Source: CAZOOM01 sp964460795 (GTDB taxonomy: Bacteria > Omnitrophota > Omnitrophia > Omnitrophales > Aquincolibacteriaceae). From it: a DNA stretch of 64,000 bases. The stretch spans positions 16,933-80,932 of the forward strand of contig CAYWRU010000009.1 in the NCBI GenBank assembly GCA_964460795.1. The letters are read 5' to 3'. Below are positions 17,364-30,700 of the stretch, piece by piece. A program made the position numbers and the translations under genes. The notes under the pieces are model-generated. The model saw nothing but the letters and a program-made list of their open reading frames with translations, searched no databases and was not told the DNA's origin. The stretch's first letter is position 1, and each line of letters starts with the position of its first letter.

Positions 17364-17449
17364 GCAACCAGTAACCAGTTGCCAGAAACCAGAAAAAACA
17401 GATCCATGCGGTTTGAGTCTGGTATCTGGTTACTGGTTTCTGGTTACTT
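17364..17449. repeat. GGTTACTGG palindromic repeat, copy 3
   Basis: AACCAGTAACCAGTTGCCAG units face inverted GGTATCTGG/TTACTGGTTTCTGG units around a 25-nt centre. Same family as copies 1 and 2, lying between yicC and the giant gene. Confidence 0.85.
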
Positions 17450-17532
17450 AATATAGCGGGAATAAGGGCGTGATTATAGGGATGCCCCTCCCCCGCGTCA
17501 AGAAAACCCACTTGGCTTTGAGTCGCTCAAAG

Positions 17533-17603
17533 AGTCATCCCGGACAAGCGAAGCGCGATCCGGGATCCATAGTCCTGGATGCCGGGTCTAGCCCGGCATG
17601 ACA
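17533..17603. repeat. CATCCCGG / ATGCCGGG dispersed palindrome
   Basis: TCATCCCGG and GATCCGGGATCC are followed by ATGCCGGG-TCTA-GCCCGGCAT, a compact hairpin. This resembles a widespread class of GC-rich dispersed intergenic palindromes. The rest of 17604-17733 contains GGACAG/CTGTCC arms and no gene. Confidence 0.65.
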
Positions 17604-17733
17604 ATATTGTAACTATTCATATATAAATCAACATATTGAAAAGCGCTTGAAGGAGCTGCCCTGCTATTACGGACAGGTCTAAGAAAGCGAAGCGCTACCA
17701 CCCCCATCTAGCAGGCAGGGATCTGTCCCTTTA

Positions 17734-18725
17734 TTACGCTTGGGTGGCGATGTGCTGAAGATTCCGGATCTCAGAGCGGAGGCGTTCCAGAGATTGGAGA
17801 ACAAAGGTTGTTCCGCGAAGTTCAAACCCCGGCAGAATCTGATTCACGGCAGAGGCAAGTTCCCGGATACGTGCTGCGGTCAAATCACTGCCGTTTTGAG
17901 CAATCAAAGAAGCTGCCAAATTTCCGGCAAGTACAACATAAGGTACTACAGACAGATCCTCCCCATGTAAATCTCCAAGAACAAATGAAAGCGGCAACTC
18001 AAGCTGCGATTTAATTTCCAGTCCTGCCACAGCCGAGCGATGAGACTTCGCAAACTCAGAAGCTGCCGTGGTCACGGATCCCGATACCACAATCTGCTGA
18101 AGCAGCGACTGATCAAGAAGTCCAGCAATGATCGTTTCCCGGAGAATCACTTCCTCACCCTGAAGTTTTGCAGATTTATTTCGTAAGGCTGCGGCCAGTT
18201 TATTTAAAAGACCAGAGTCCGATGAGATTACTGTAGCTAACAATGCCTGGTGAGTTTTAAGCTGAGTCTTAAGCTCAAGCGATCCACGGAACAAATCAAA
18301 AAGTGCACGCGAATTTTCATCAGCAAGCCGCTCCAAAAGATCGCTGGAGAGCAGCGAGACACCCACAGACTCTGCCGCATTTCCCGATTTAGTCTGAACT
18401 TGGATCTGCGCTGCCACTTGCTTCACAAACTGATCAAGAACTTCTGAAGGAATCTTTGACTCCGTTGAAATACTGTTTCCATTCATCCTGCGATTCAACG
18501 TTCCGAGTCCTGTTTGATACGCTTGGGTTCCCACCGCATCCCGAACTAGAACTGCTGTGACAAGATCTCCCTGCTCAACTCCCAGCACGCTCTCCAATCC
18601 AAGACGGGTCACCACTGGAACCGGATTGGATGCCAATAAAGCCGGCACAGGCAAGCCGGGAACTTGAACCGACCCTACCGTTACGGATGAAAGCCGCGCC
18701 AAGCTAGGAGCCGGTGCAAAAATTC
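17734..18725 (-). other. Giant protein module 41: C-terminal helical module
   Basis: About 325 residues, alpha-rich and Ala/Leu/Ser-rich (LLERLADENSRALFDLF, LLNKLAAALRNKSAKL), no family recognised. The final RSEIR sits 11 residues before the stop, so the motif is a terminal mark as well as an internal one. Confidence 0.6.
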
Positions 18726-21700
18726 TTGCTTCCGATCTCATCAACCTGTTAACAAGAATCCGCCGATCATTCTCTGCGGGAACTAGATCTGCCAATTTCC
18801 CGGGTGTTTTAGCAACAAGGTCTTTAAATTCTCCCAGACTTCCGACAGGAGGCTCGGCTTGAGCCAGTTGTCGAATAATGTGAGCTGGAACCCCTAAAGT
18901 TGTCAAAGCTTCATGATTCTTAGTTTGCCCCATTTTCTCAGTGCGACGCCGATACGTAAGGGCCATGACCTGCCCAAATGTTTTCAAAACCACCTCGGCA
19001 TCAAATCCAAGCCCTGTTGCTAAGGCTCTAATGGTGCTGGCACTTGGCACTACTTCGCTGGAAAGGGAAAGGAGTCTCGAAATTACCGATTGGCTTACTC
19101 CTGTTCGTTCCTCTATAGCTACTTGATTCATACCACTTGCTTCAATATAGGACCTTAATAATTCCTTTAGGTGTTCCACGGTAGCTGGTTGTCCCTGCAG
19201 GATTTCTTCAATTTTTTTTCTCGTTTCAGCCGTCACCGCTGTCGCATCAGGAGCGACTGGAAGCTTTGGTTTTGCTCGCAACTCGGATCGGGAGGCGTTC
19301 CAACGAAGTTTTTCGATGCGGTCCATGATGATTTGAACTCGCTCTTGCTGAGGACTATCCAATAAGCGCTTGGCAAATTTCAAAGCGTCTGTTACGGCTT
19401 GATCGAGTGAAATCACAGAAAGAGAGGCCACCATTACGCCGCCGTCTGCTCTGATTTTTTTCCATTCGGCTTCCTTATTGGTTTTTTTAGCCTCGTCGTC
19501 TTCATTAATACCGCCTAGTTCCAGGATTCGCTGATACAAAGTTTTGCTGATTTTCCGACCCACCAGGCGCTCTAAAATACCTAGGGCCTCAGGCGCAACA
19601 TCGGTCAATCCCGATCGCTGTACTGCCGTCCAGAGAGCTTCCCGCATGGCATCCGGACCATTCAAAGCTAAAATCGGTTCAAACTTGATTCTGGCAAAAA
19701 AGGGCGACTTGCCTCTTAATCCTTGCATCGCCGGCACTAAAAACTCATCCGGAGTTTTAGAAAAAGCCGGACTCGTGGACAAAGCCGCTTTAATTCTTTT
19801 CCACTCGGAATGCAAGGCAAAATCCGTGATTCCAAATTCCTCGACTGCAACTCTTTCCACCTCCGCCAGGAAAGGCGCAAGCTGAAAACGCTCAGGATCC
19901 ACATAGAACGCAAGTTGCAGTAAATTACCTGATGGAAAATCAATCCCGCGTTCAAATCCATTTCGAAGCGCTTCAACCGAAGAAAGTTCTGGCGATAGTT
20001 TTCTCTTTCCAACAAATACTTGCACAAAGTTCCAAACCGGCTGATCCGGAAAGTTCATCATGGGCAGTGCTTGCTGTAATTTTTTAACATCTATTCTGCG
20101 AAGCTCGCCAAGATTTTCGGCGAGCGAAGCAGAACGCACTTCAGCACGTGCTGCGGTTTTATTTCTATCTATGACAGCAAGCGGCATATTGACAGCAGCC
20201 ACTTGAGCTTTTTCATCTGCAGTTAGAGCGGAAACCGCTGATGCTGTTTCTCCGCTTTCAATCATCCCGCGCAGACGTAAAATCTCTTTGATCCCGGCGA
20301 TGATTTTAGTCCGGCCTGTCGTATACTGAGGAATCAGCTCCGTAATAAGCGCTTGAAGGCGACCAATCCTCAGCGAATCCGAAGTCGCAAAAATCTGCTG
20401 AGGCAAAAGGCTGATGCTGCCCAGGGAACTCACAGAACCTGAAGTGTCGAGCCGGATCGCTGGATCAATTTTAGACTCATCTCCTTGAAAGAGCGCCAGT
20501 CCGTTTTGCCTCGCTGCCGCTGCATATTGATGAAACAGCCCGGAATTTCCGGAACTGTCTTTCATGCCCGCAATTTTTCCTCTTAAGGATGCAAAGGTTT
20601 CAGGTTTGAGATTAACTCCGCGCGTGATGCCTGGATTGTTATAAAGGAAAATGGGAGGAATCTGAGGTGAAAGTCCATTTAATTTTTCCACATGCGCAAC
20701 AATCCGCTTTTCATCCTGCAGATAATAGAGGGGCGCTATCACAAGCGCATCCGCACCTTCCGCCGTTGCAATCGTGGCATTTTCAAAAGTCTCTCGTTCA
20801 TCCTCGCCGGAGACATGGGCATAAACCAGAAGCTTACCCTTGGCCGCTTGGATAAAGATTTTAAGAGCTTCTTGCCTTTTGGTTTGATCAAGATGATCAA
20901 ATTCCCCGGTCTTACCCATCACCATGATGGCCCTCTCGTGGCGCGAAACCAAGTAATCCACATAGCGGCGAATACTGTTGCCGTCAATTTTTCCATCCTT
21001 CAAAGGAGTAATAACGGGAATAATATTGCCGTGATATTCCGCAGGATTGAATTGACGCGAAATTCCCTCGATGATTGCTTCCACTTTCTCAGGATGGGAC
21101 ACATTTACTGCCTGAAGGTAAGTCCCAAAAATATCTGCATCAACCTGATAAAATAGATAGTCGTTTTTCTTCTCTCCATTAGCGCCCTCTTGCACACGGA
21201 ATAAAATTGAGCCTCGATGAGTGCGCGGTAACTCATCAAGACCACGAAACACCCTCTTAAATAGTTCATGAGAAGAAGCTAGCGGATTGGCTTTGGTCAC
21301 ATCACTTAACAATTCATACTGTTGCTGCGTTAACATAATTAATTTGCCATCAAAAAACTGCACAAACTTTTCAATTCGCAGCCTCTGAGCTTCTCTTGCA
21401 CTAACTCCAGTGTAGTTGCGAATCTCAGAGCGTTTTTGATCTGTTCCCGCTGCTAAGGTTGTTTTCTTTTCCGGAAGCCCACCTTTGACAATCGTGTACC
21501 AGAATGCGAGCACTGCATAAATCACAAGTCCTGAAAAAGCTCCGATAAGAGCGCCCCAGCCCATTCCCTTACCAAGACTTTCGATCAAGTTCCGCATATT
21601 GGCAATATGGATATCCTCCAAAATGACACGATGATAAGTAAAAGTCCCTAGCAACCCAAGAATCGCACCGACTGCTGTGAAAGCAATCACCGCAGTCACC

Positions 21701-24700
21701 GCACCCATGACCGAAGCCTGTCTCACTTCAGAGCGGACACTCAAATCAGGCCGCAAGATAAGCGGTAAATTAGATTCCGAAGGTGCCCCGCCCAGGGTCG
21801 CAAAGGTTTTGAAAATTCCTGTGTGGGATTTGAAATATTTTATAAGCGCCGGACTGACCGTAGCTAAAACCCGATCCGTTAAAAATAATCCTTTAAGGCC
21901 TGGATCCCCTTCAAAATCAGGAAGGGATACTTCCGTATCAGGCTCTTCATCGCTGCGAATACGTGTCCGCTTGAAAGAGACTTTGTCAGCGCGGAAAATT
22001 ACCGAATTCAAATATTTATCGTCTCTGCTCCGGATCTCAAGGGTATGAATGGAAGCATCATAAATAATCTTCACTAACCGTTTTTCTTTCCCAACCTGTT
22101 CAAAAAAGCGAATCGCGCGTCCATGCTTCAGGATTTCAACCTCGAGACCTTTAGTCGTTGCATCGGCTTCGACGCGCAGAAAAACATCTTCGATAGGATT
22201 CGCCGAGCGCATCTCGCTTCGGATTTCAGAACGAGGTGAATTTCTATTTTGAAGGGCGGCGGTCACCTCTTTAAGACGACTAATCTTCGATCTTACCTCG
22301 ACCGCTCTTTGGCGGCTTTCCAATTGAGGAATGAGATTAATGATTTCTTTGCGAAGACGCGCTCCGTCTTCATCATGATGCAGATGATAGATGGCAACTC
22401 CATCCGGGAAAGCCACTTTGTCCACTCGATAAAGCGGAACATCCTTCATGAGGCCTTCATAAACTTCTTTCCAAGATACAGGCGAAGATTTTTTCACCAT
22501 TTTCCGTACCGAACGGGCAAGCTTTAAGGCCTCGTCCCGGGAATAGCGGATAAGATCCGAGGTAAATTCAGATTTAATGCCGTGAAGAGAATTGTCAGAA
22601 ACAGTATGTTTCCATATTTGTAATACATAGTTTTTTTCTCTCCACCGGGAGAAAAGTGAAAAGACCCCGACTGCGATTCCAGCCACAAATCCGAGCGCAA
22701 TAAGTACTCCATAAAGCGGAGTTGCCGCTTGCATAATACCTAAGGGAGTGATAATCCCCACACCGAGAACGGTTGCCCCCCATGCGAAAGCCAGGTGATA
22801 TCCCGGATTCGAGGCCTTGGGTAGCAAAATAAGAGTTTGCCAAAAATTCTCAACAAGTTCTTCTTTTGAGATGGAGCGCGCCATATCCCACGCTATGGGT
22901 TGGATCTGTTTGAGCATAAACATTTCCGCATCCGCAACCGGCGCAATCACAAGATGTCCGGGCGCCGTATTTTGCAGATAAGTAAACAGATTTCCGTCCG
23001 GATCCCGGAGATATCCGGTCTCGGCAAGAGCAGATTCATCCGTGACCTCGACCCACATCGGCTCCGTCTCTTCACGAGCCTCAAAGCGCACATCTTTGGC
23101 CTTTGGTGACGAATGAAAACGAGATGGATCGCTAAGTTTTTGAAATATTTGAAATCCCGTTTGGGTTCGGTAGAGCGAATTTCCTTTAAATCCGTACGCG
23201 GCCACACGGCCCGGAATCAGTTTATCGTAAAGCGCTTTTTCTTCTAGGTGCCGATTGGTATTGCTTTTTAATTTTTTAGCAGGATCTGCAGGCTTCTCCT
23301 TAAGGATATCGCGATAAAGATCTACAGCAATCCCATCATCAGTCAACATCCACAGCCGGTCCGCCTCCCGCAAATATTTCATCAAATTATCCGCCGAATC
23401 AAATAGATAGTCCGCAGGGTGAACCAGCCCTGAAGTTTCAAGGCCATATCGGGCATAAACCTCCGCCCGCGTCATTTCATATTCAGCAATCGAAGGATTA
23501 TCATGGATCCGGATCAGTCTTTGAATTTCTTGAATAGCTTCTGGACTAAAATAAACCTTTTGTTCCGAATCATTCGCATTAAAGTCTCTTAGAACACGCT
23601 CTGCAATTTCTACGGCCACTTCTTGGTGTCTTTGGCGCGACTCAACCGCCTTACTGACTTCGCGGTCTATAATCAATTGAATCGCCAATTTCTTTTGGGT
23701 CTCAGAGGCCCAGGCTTTTACTTCTTCAGCTTGAATTTTTTCATCTAAATCGGATTTGCGAAACTTTCCTTCTCCCACTTTAATGGCAACATCGTGAAGA
23801 AGAGCCGCCACAATGCCTCGCTTTAAGGTTTCGCTGTCTTCAATTCCCTCACCCAGCATAATTTCCGTCATGAATTTTGTCACATAAGCAATGTGGTGAA
23901 TTGGGCTGATTTGTCTTCCTTCGCGAAGATCCGGAAGGATCCTGTTAAAAATATCTTCGATCGCTTCCCCAAGATCTCCGTGGCCAGATTGAGTCAAAAG
24001 CTGCTGGACTTCCCTCAAAACCCGCCGCGCAATGACTTCTTGCGTCTCTCCATCTTCAAAAAATCTGCGAGCTTCAACGACGGTAACTTTTTTCCAATCA
24101 AAACTACTTTCCGCACGAACCTCAGAACGGGCGCGCAGGAGATATCGCGCCCCTGCAGCAGCCACAGCACTTGTTCCAGCAAGCAGCATGGCCGGAACCT
24201 GAGTTTCATCAATACCAACCACAACAGCGACCACTATTCCAAAAATAGATGCCCCTAATAATCCATGAGAGTAAATTCTCTTCAGAATCTCGTGACCATG
24301 CCGGGTCAAAATGCGCTTTGCCTGCCGAATCTCTGAACGAAACTCTTTGCGGTCAGCGATCAGCTTTCTGCCTTCCGCCATCTTCTCTTTTGCTTCTATC
24401 TGATGGCTGATATCTGCCATCTGATTCCGTACTTCGGACCGCCCATCGGGGACGCTCGCAATCAAGTCCCGGTAAAGGGTTTCTAAGGTGCTTCCGGGCT
24501 CAGCCCATTTTGCAATCGCATCAGGAGAAACGATGACGCCAGGAGTTCCCAATTTTGCAAGCGTAGTGATAAGGTCCATAGCAATTTGCTGTGCTTTTGC
24601 CAGCGAATCAATTCCCAGGTTCGAAAGAGGTGCATCAAAATGAACGTGCTCGATGTCCTTTATCTCCATCGCGGCTTCAATCGCAGGCAGAATCGTCGAT

Positions 24701-27700
24701 TCAATGCCCCAACCAATGCGGCCCGTCCGCACTTCAGAACGACTGCCAGCTATCAGCTTTCTGCCTTCAGCGCTCGTCAGGTTTGCTGATATCTGACGGC
24801 TGATATCTGACATCTGATTCCGTACTTCTGAGCGTTTGACCGTTTCATCAAAGAGAGCCAGGATTCCGTCGTGCTGAATTTGAGGAAGGCGCTTTTCACC
24901 GGCAATCTGCTCGCGAGTGACACCGGATTTAAATTGATAACTCACCGGCCCCTCTCCCGGCACCGGCTCCATAAAATCACCGATCACGGCCGGCAGCATA
25001 TTTTCTGAAACTTTGACCCAAGTCACCAAATCTTCTGCACTGAAAGTTTTCCGTACTTCAGCACGTTCTTGAGTGACTTCCCCACGTAGGCCCGCAGCAG
25101 CATCCTTTTCCGAATGGTGTAATTGCAGCGAGGGCTCTTTGCTTGCAGAATCAAACAGTGCACGCCATTGGATTAAAGCCTTGCCGGCAGACTCACGAGT
25201 ATTTTTATTATCAGATTTCAGAAGGCTGTTTAATAATAACCCAGCCGCCTTCTCACTGCGGGCCACCTGGACAAATGCTTCAACGGCAGCATCTCGGATC
25301 TCTGGAATCGGATCCGAAAAATTCCGCACAAGCGCAGATCCCGCACCCACGCCTTCCGTCCCCATGGCGCCGATGCTCCGAATTGCCGTCCATCGAGTGA
25401 GCGGTGAATTTGAATCTACTGTCCAGGCAATGAAACCCTCGTATCTCACAGCCGTTTTTTTTGTCAGATCGATCAATGCCGGAAGCGAGCTCCGTAAAGG
25501 AGGTCCGATTTTGCTCAGCGCAGATTCAACATTCGGAATGATGGAGCTAGTTATAGTCTCCACCAAGCCCGGACGCACCAAATCTCGCCGAAAATTAGAA
25601 TGGGAGCCGTAAAGAGCCCGTATATCAGAACTGTAAGATTCAAAAGCACAATTCAATGCCCTGACAATAAACGGGATCGATTCCTGGGCTGATGGCCCTA
25701 TTTTTTCTAGTTCGCTAATAGCTGAAGATAAAATCAAATCCCTAGATAAAAATAAAAATTCATTACTATGGGGTGCGTTACTTCGAAGAGCGTTTCTCTC
25801 CCCCTCCCGTTCAGAGGCTTCAATTTCAGCAACTCTTGTTTCAGCATTCTCAACGATTTCCCGAACGCGAGGATCTGAAATCTGCGGCACTGCCTTTGTC
25901 CGCGGAATATTAAAAATGGGATATTGATTTTCAACAGATTTCGATGCTGTAACAGCACACCCCATCAATAATCCAATCGTTGCCGCTAAAACCACTGCGA
26001 TCCATAGACTTTCAGTTTTCAGCTTTCTGCTTTCAGCGCCCTTCGCGTTTGCTAATATCTGACGGCTGATATCTGACATCTGATTTCTTGCTTCCGAACG
26101 TCCCACAGTTCGCTCGGTATCCTCCAGAATAGCCTCGACCTGATCGCGCAGGGCCTGGCCGCCGCGCTCACGCATTAATTTGGAAATCGCAACGCCATCC
26201 GGATAGGCTATTTTTCCGGCCTCATAAAGAGGAACCTCTCCCAGGACAATCTGATAGACCTGTTTCCACGGCAAGGCATCGGATTCTTGAACCAAATGCC
26301 GAATTTCTTTGGCAAGCTTGACAACCTGATCCTCTGAATATTTCATCAATGACGTATCTGATTTTTCTCCTTCGCGATTGACTCGCGTGCGAGATTCCCA
26401 AATGCTGAGGGCGTAATTTTTAATTGTCCTCTGTTTGAAAAGAATAACCTCAGCGCCTGCAAGGATAAAACCGAAGACTACGGCACTTCCCATACCGGCA
26501 AGAAAAGGCGCTGATTTAAAAATTAAAAACGTCATGACAGCCGCAATGAAAAAGGCAGGCATAAAGAAACTGGAAACACTATATGTTTTCCAATCTTCTG
26601 GCGCAGGAACAGCAGCCAACAGCAGGTTTCGAACCTCTGAACGAGGCTCTTTGCTGTCAGCAGACTCTGTCTGAGTCATCACCCCTGCAGCACGAGCCGC
26701 TTCCTCAGCAGCGGTCCGATAAGTTCGGACCACTTGCATAGCATCCTCGACTGCAGGATGAAATTTCTCAGGAAATCGCTCGTCTTTTAATAATCTTCCG
26801 AGTTCTTCCATGGATTCATTAAATTGATGAGCAACGACCATTCTCCTGGAATCCGTGATCCATTTGACCCAAGTTCCGCGAATGAGGGCGGTCTGGACTT
26901 CGGAATCTGTAATGACCTTCGCAAGCGCCATGAACGGTGCCAAATCAGCCGGTTTTATCACGACCGATCGGGTTGCTCGATCCGCTTTTCGTTTCGCATC
27001 CACATCTTCAGGGAGAATGCGCAGAGCATTCATTGCTGCGGTTTCCGTGCCTTTAGCAGCGTTCATATACTCATGAAGGTAGAGCGTTTCTATCTCTGTT
27101 TGGATTCTGCTAAATCCCGTACGCATCCCAAACATGATGCCGTTAAGTCCGGAGCCAAGAGTTCCTTTTACTGCTTCCATTAATTTTGTGGGCCTATTTT
27201 TATAAATAGATACTTCTACGGTATCACCCCCATCAACTGCCTTGGGCCACTGGCTCCATCCGAACTCTTGCGGAGTAAAAAATCCACGCTCTACCGCATA
27301 ATTACTCATTATTTCCACTCTAAATAAAGTGGAATTCGCCAACTCCTTGACTTGTTCGGCCTCTAAACCCGGATGAAAAAAAGGATCTACGTAACCTCCG
27401 GTATTTGAAAATTGCAGCAAGGGAGTCCTGTGAATGGCAGGAAGAGCTTGAGGATTTAAAATGACCTCGAGATCGTGCCCCGTATCAAATCCCCATCCTT
27501 GAGCCTTACGATTCCACCGGTGCTGAACGGCCGGAATATTGGGTGCAATCATGAACACAGGGTAAACAACTTTTCGGTCTCGAATCGGAAAAGATGCGCG
27601 GTTTTGCTGAGCCCAAAGGTTTAACTGTCTGACTACTTTATAAGCAACATCCGGACGCAGCGTGGGTATTTCAGCATCATGGAGCGGCCGCACATTCAAT

Positions 27701-30700
27701 GGGACCTGAAAAGTTCCCTGCCAGACACTAAATAAACGCTTGTTCGTGATTCCTTCACCGGCCGGAACATTGCGAACCGTCACTTCAAGCTCGATGTCCG
27801 TATGCGGTTGAAGTTCATACTTAGCAGATTCCGCAGGCAAAATATCGGGAGTTGGATTCGTTTTCAGAAGAGACTGCACAATGGCTAATTTCCCAGAACT
27901 AATTTGCTCCCAACGAATCCTGGCTTCTATCTTCGCATCGGCTTCACGTCCTTCTAATTCCGGGTGTATTTGTTTCAGGCCTTCAAGAAAAGCTCCTAAG
28001 TTTGTCTCTCCAAAAAATTGAAACACTTTTTGGAGATATTCCCTGGCCGCAGAAAAATCTTCGTCCGCATTTCTCAGTTCTGAACGATTCACTTTTTCGC
28101 GGATCGTTTCATCCACTCGCATGAGCTCTATCATATCCACCGCATAGTGAGCTCTTTTTTCAACCGCTTCATCAATCGCGGGCAGTGCCGGAGCCCCCAT
28201 ATCAATGAGATCATTCCACCTTTCAAGCAGAATCAGAATCTTGGCCTTGGTCTTGGAGTCGGGATTAAATATCGCATTCGATTCAGCCTCCACTTGCTGG
28301 AGTAAATCATGTTTAAAAGCATCAACCCCCGCCGTCGTTACTTTTTCTGAAACCGTGGGCCCTACATTAAAATTCTTAGCAATGAACCGCAAACGCACGT
28401 TGAGGAATTCATACAAGACCTGCGCGCATATTTTCTTAATAAGAAGATTCTCACTCTCCAAACCCTGAGTCAGAGCTAGAACTGCTTCCTTGCCGAAATG
28501 TTTCAAGGCTAACTTAATAGCAATCTGCCCCGCGCCTTCCCCAAAGAGACTGGATGTTCCATACGTCTCGAGCAAATTCTGCGTTGCATCGTAGATGCCC
28601 ATTTGTCCAAAGGCCGTGGCCACGGCTTCAAATAAGCGGCGGTAATGATTCTCTTTTTGGAAAGCTCCTGAAGCATTCGTCGGCACTTGCCGCCAGGATC
28701 CCTCGACCAACTGATCATCACTATGAGGAGCGGGCCGCGTCAACCGAAGACCCTCCACTTTTTGAATTTTAGGCTTTTCGTTCTGAGTCGATTTAACGAT
28801 AGGTTCACGCTTCGGTAGTTTAGAACTCTCCTCTTTAACCCAAAGGAGCAGATCCAGCAAAGCCTCAGCAATTTTTTGAGGGTAGGCCTGATATTTTTCA
28901 TCTTCAAAAGACAATCCGATATTTGAAAGACTTTCAACCGCCTGAGCTGCCAAGTCCGTGGTTTCAAGTTTAGGTTCATGAATGAGTTGAATCAAAAAGT
29001 CAGTAGCTGCATGATTCTTCGGCATTCCAAGGAGGCGGACAATTTCTATTTTTTGACTCATGCTGCCTTCTCTCGCGTAGCGCTCAAGCAGCATCTGAGT
29101 CTTAATTTCCATCGCTCCTCTTACTTCTGAGCGTTTTGCAGACCGTGAAGCAGTGGAAGGAGTTTGGCGGGCCGCAGCAAACATTCTTGCGGCTCGTTCT
29201 GCCTGATGCTGTTCCCGGCGAAGTTGTTCCTGTTCAAGAAGCCATGGCAAAATCGGGCTGCCCGAAATGGAGTACAGAGCCGCGCCAGGGGCTTGAGGAA
29301 GCAGGTGCTCATGACCTTTTTTAGGAAGTCGTCTTAAGCCGAACTGTCCAGCTAAGGATTGTGCTTTTGGGGAATTCTTTTTATCGGCTGCAAAAATAGC
29401 CACCATCTCTTGGTCAGGTATAAATCGAGGCTGCAATCCATTTCTATTAAGATGCTCTGCAAATTGCTGAACCACTTCCGGTGCATCGCTAAGATCCGTC
29501 TCCACTCGCCTTGCATTTCGGACTTCGCTCCGAATTGTTCGGATTTTTTGAAGGAGATCCGACATGGCAGGATAAGTTTTGGCGGTTAAACCTGATTTTT
29601 TTCGAAGCGCATCATAAAGCGGACGAAGGATTTCTTTTTCTAAATCAAACCGATCGAGATTTTTCCCCGCTGCGGCACTGATTTTTTCTGCAAGACTCGC
29701 AAGGCTTTTTTCCAACCGGTCCCGTACTTGGGTATCTGCCGATCTCAAATCGTAGTCTTTCCAAGCTGCTGTAAATTCCTGAAATGCGGCTTCGACCCCG
29801 ACATCTTTCCAAAGCATCTTGACCACTGCTGCGGCTGTTGGCTTGGAATTACTGCGAAGTTCAGAACGACCATTTTCAGCAAGCTTCGTCCCCGCTTCCA
29901 TCGGAGAGCCGGCAGCGGATGTCTGACGCCGCTTTTTCGCTCGCCGGAGAGATTTTTCACTTTCGGCTTTGCGGAATTCATAGTCCAGAATCTGGGACTT
30001 AAGCTCTAAAAGCGGGAAAGCAGCCTCTGCCATTCTAAGCACGGTGACCACGGCACCATGATCCCCTTCCCGGGTATCGAGTATTTTCTCCCAGCTGGCT
30101 GAATGCTCAGCGCTGATCTCGGCAAGATTAGGCGCCAGCGCCTCACCGCGAACCCAACCCAACGCATAATTGATCATGCCAAGGTCGTTGACTTCAGAAA
30201 TGATCCTCGCAAATTCTAGTCCGTGGCCATTCTCTTTGCGGGACGCGGGATGTGCAATTCTTTCAGCTAACTGCGCCTTTAATTCTTCCCAGTTCCTTAC
30301 ATTGGCAGGATAGTCAATGACATTCCTGACCTGATCGCGAATTGCAGCCTTGGCATCTTGAAGCGTTCCGATACGTTTCAAAGCTTTTTCGAGCTCATTT
30401 GGATTTTGGATGGTCTCGCCTCTTCGGAAAAATTTCTCCTGCCACATCTTTAAAAATGGCGTCTCATCCGTCACCACTCGTCCCCAACGGATATCCTCTC
30501 CAAGAAGTTTCAAGCCGTACCAAAGGGCTTCTTTATCAAAGATATCTCCAATCACCAGACGCGGAAGCTGCATACTCTCTTGGCGCGCTTTTAATTTCGC
30601 CAGTAGATCCGGTTTTTTCCCTCTCACCTCCGAGCGGATTTCAGCTTTTTCAGCCATCTCTTGTTCATTGCCATGCAGGAGCGCCTCGGTGGACGGAGAA

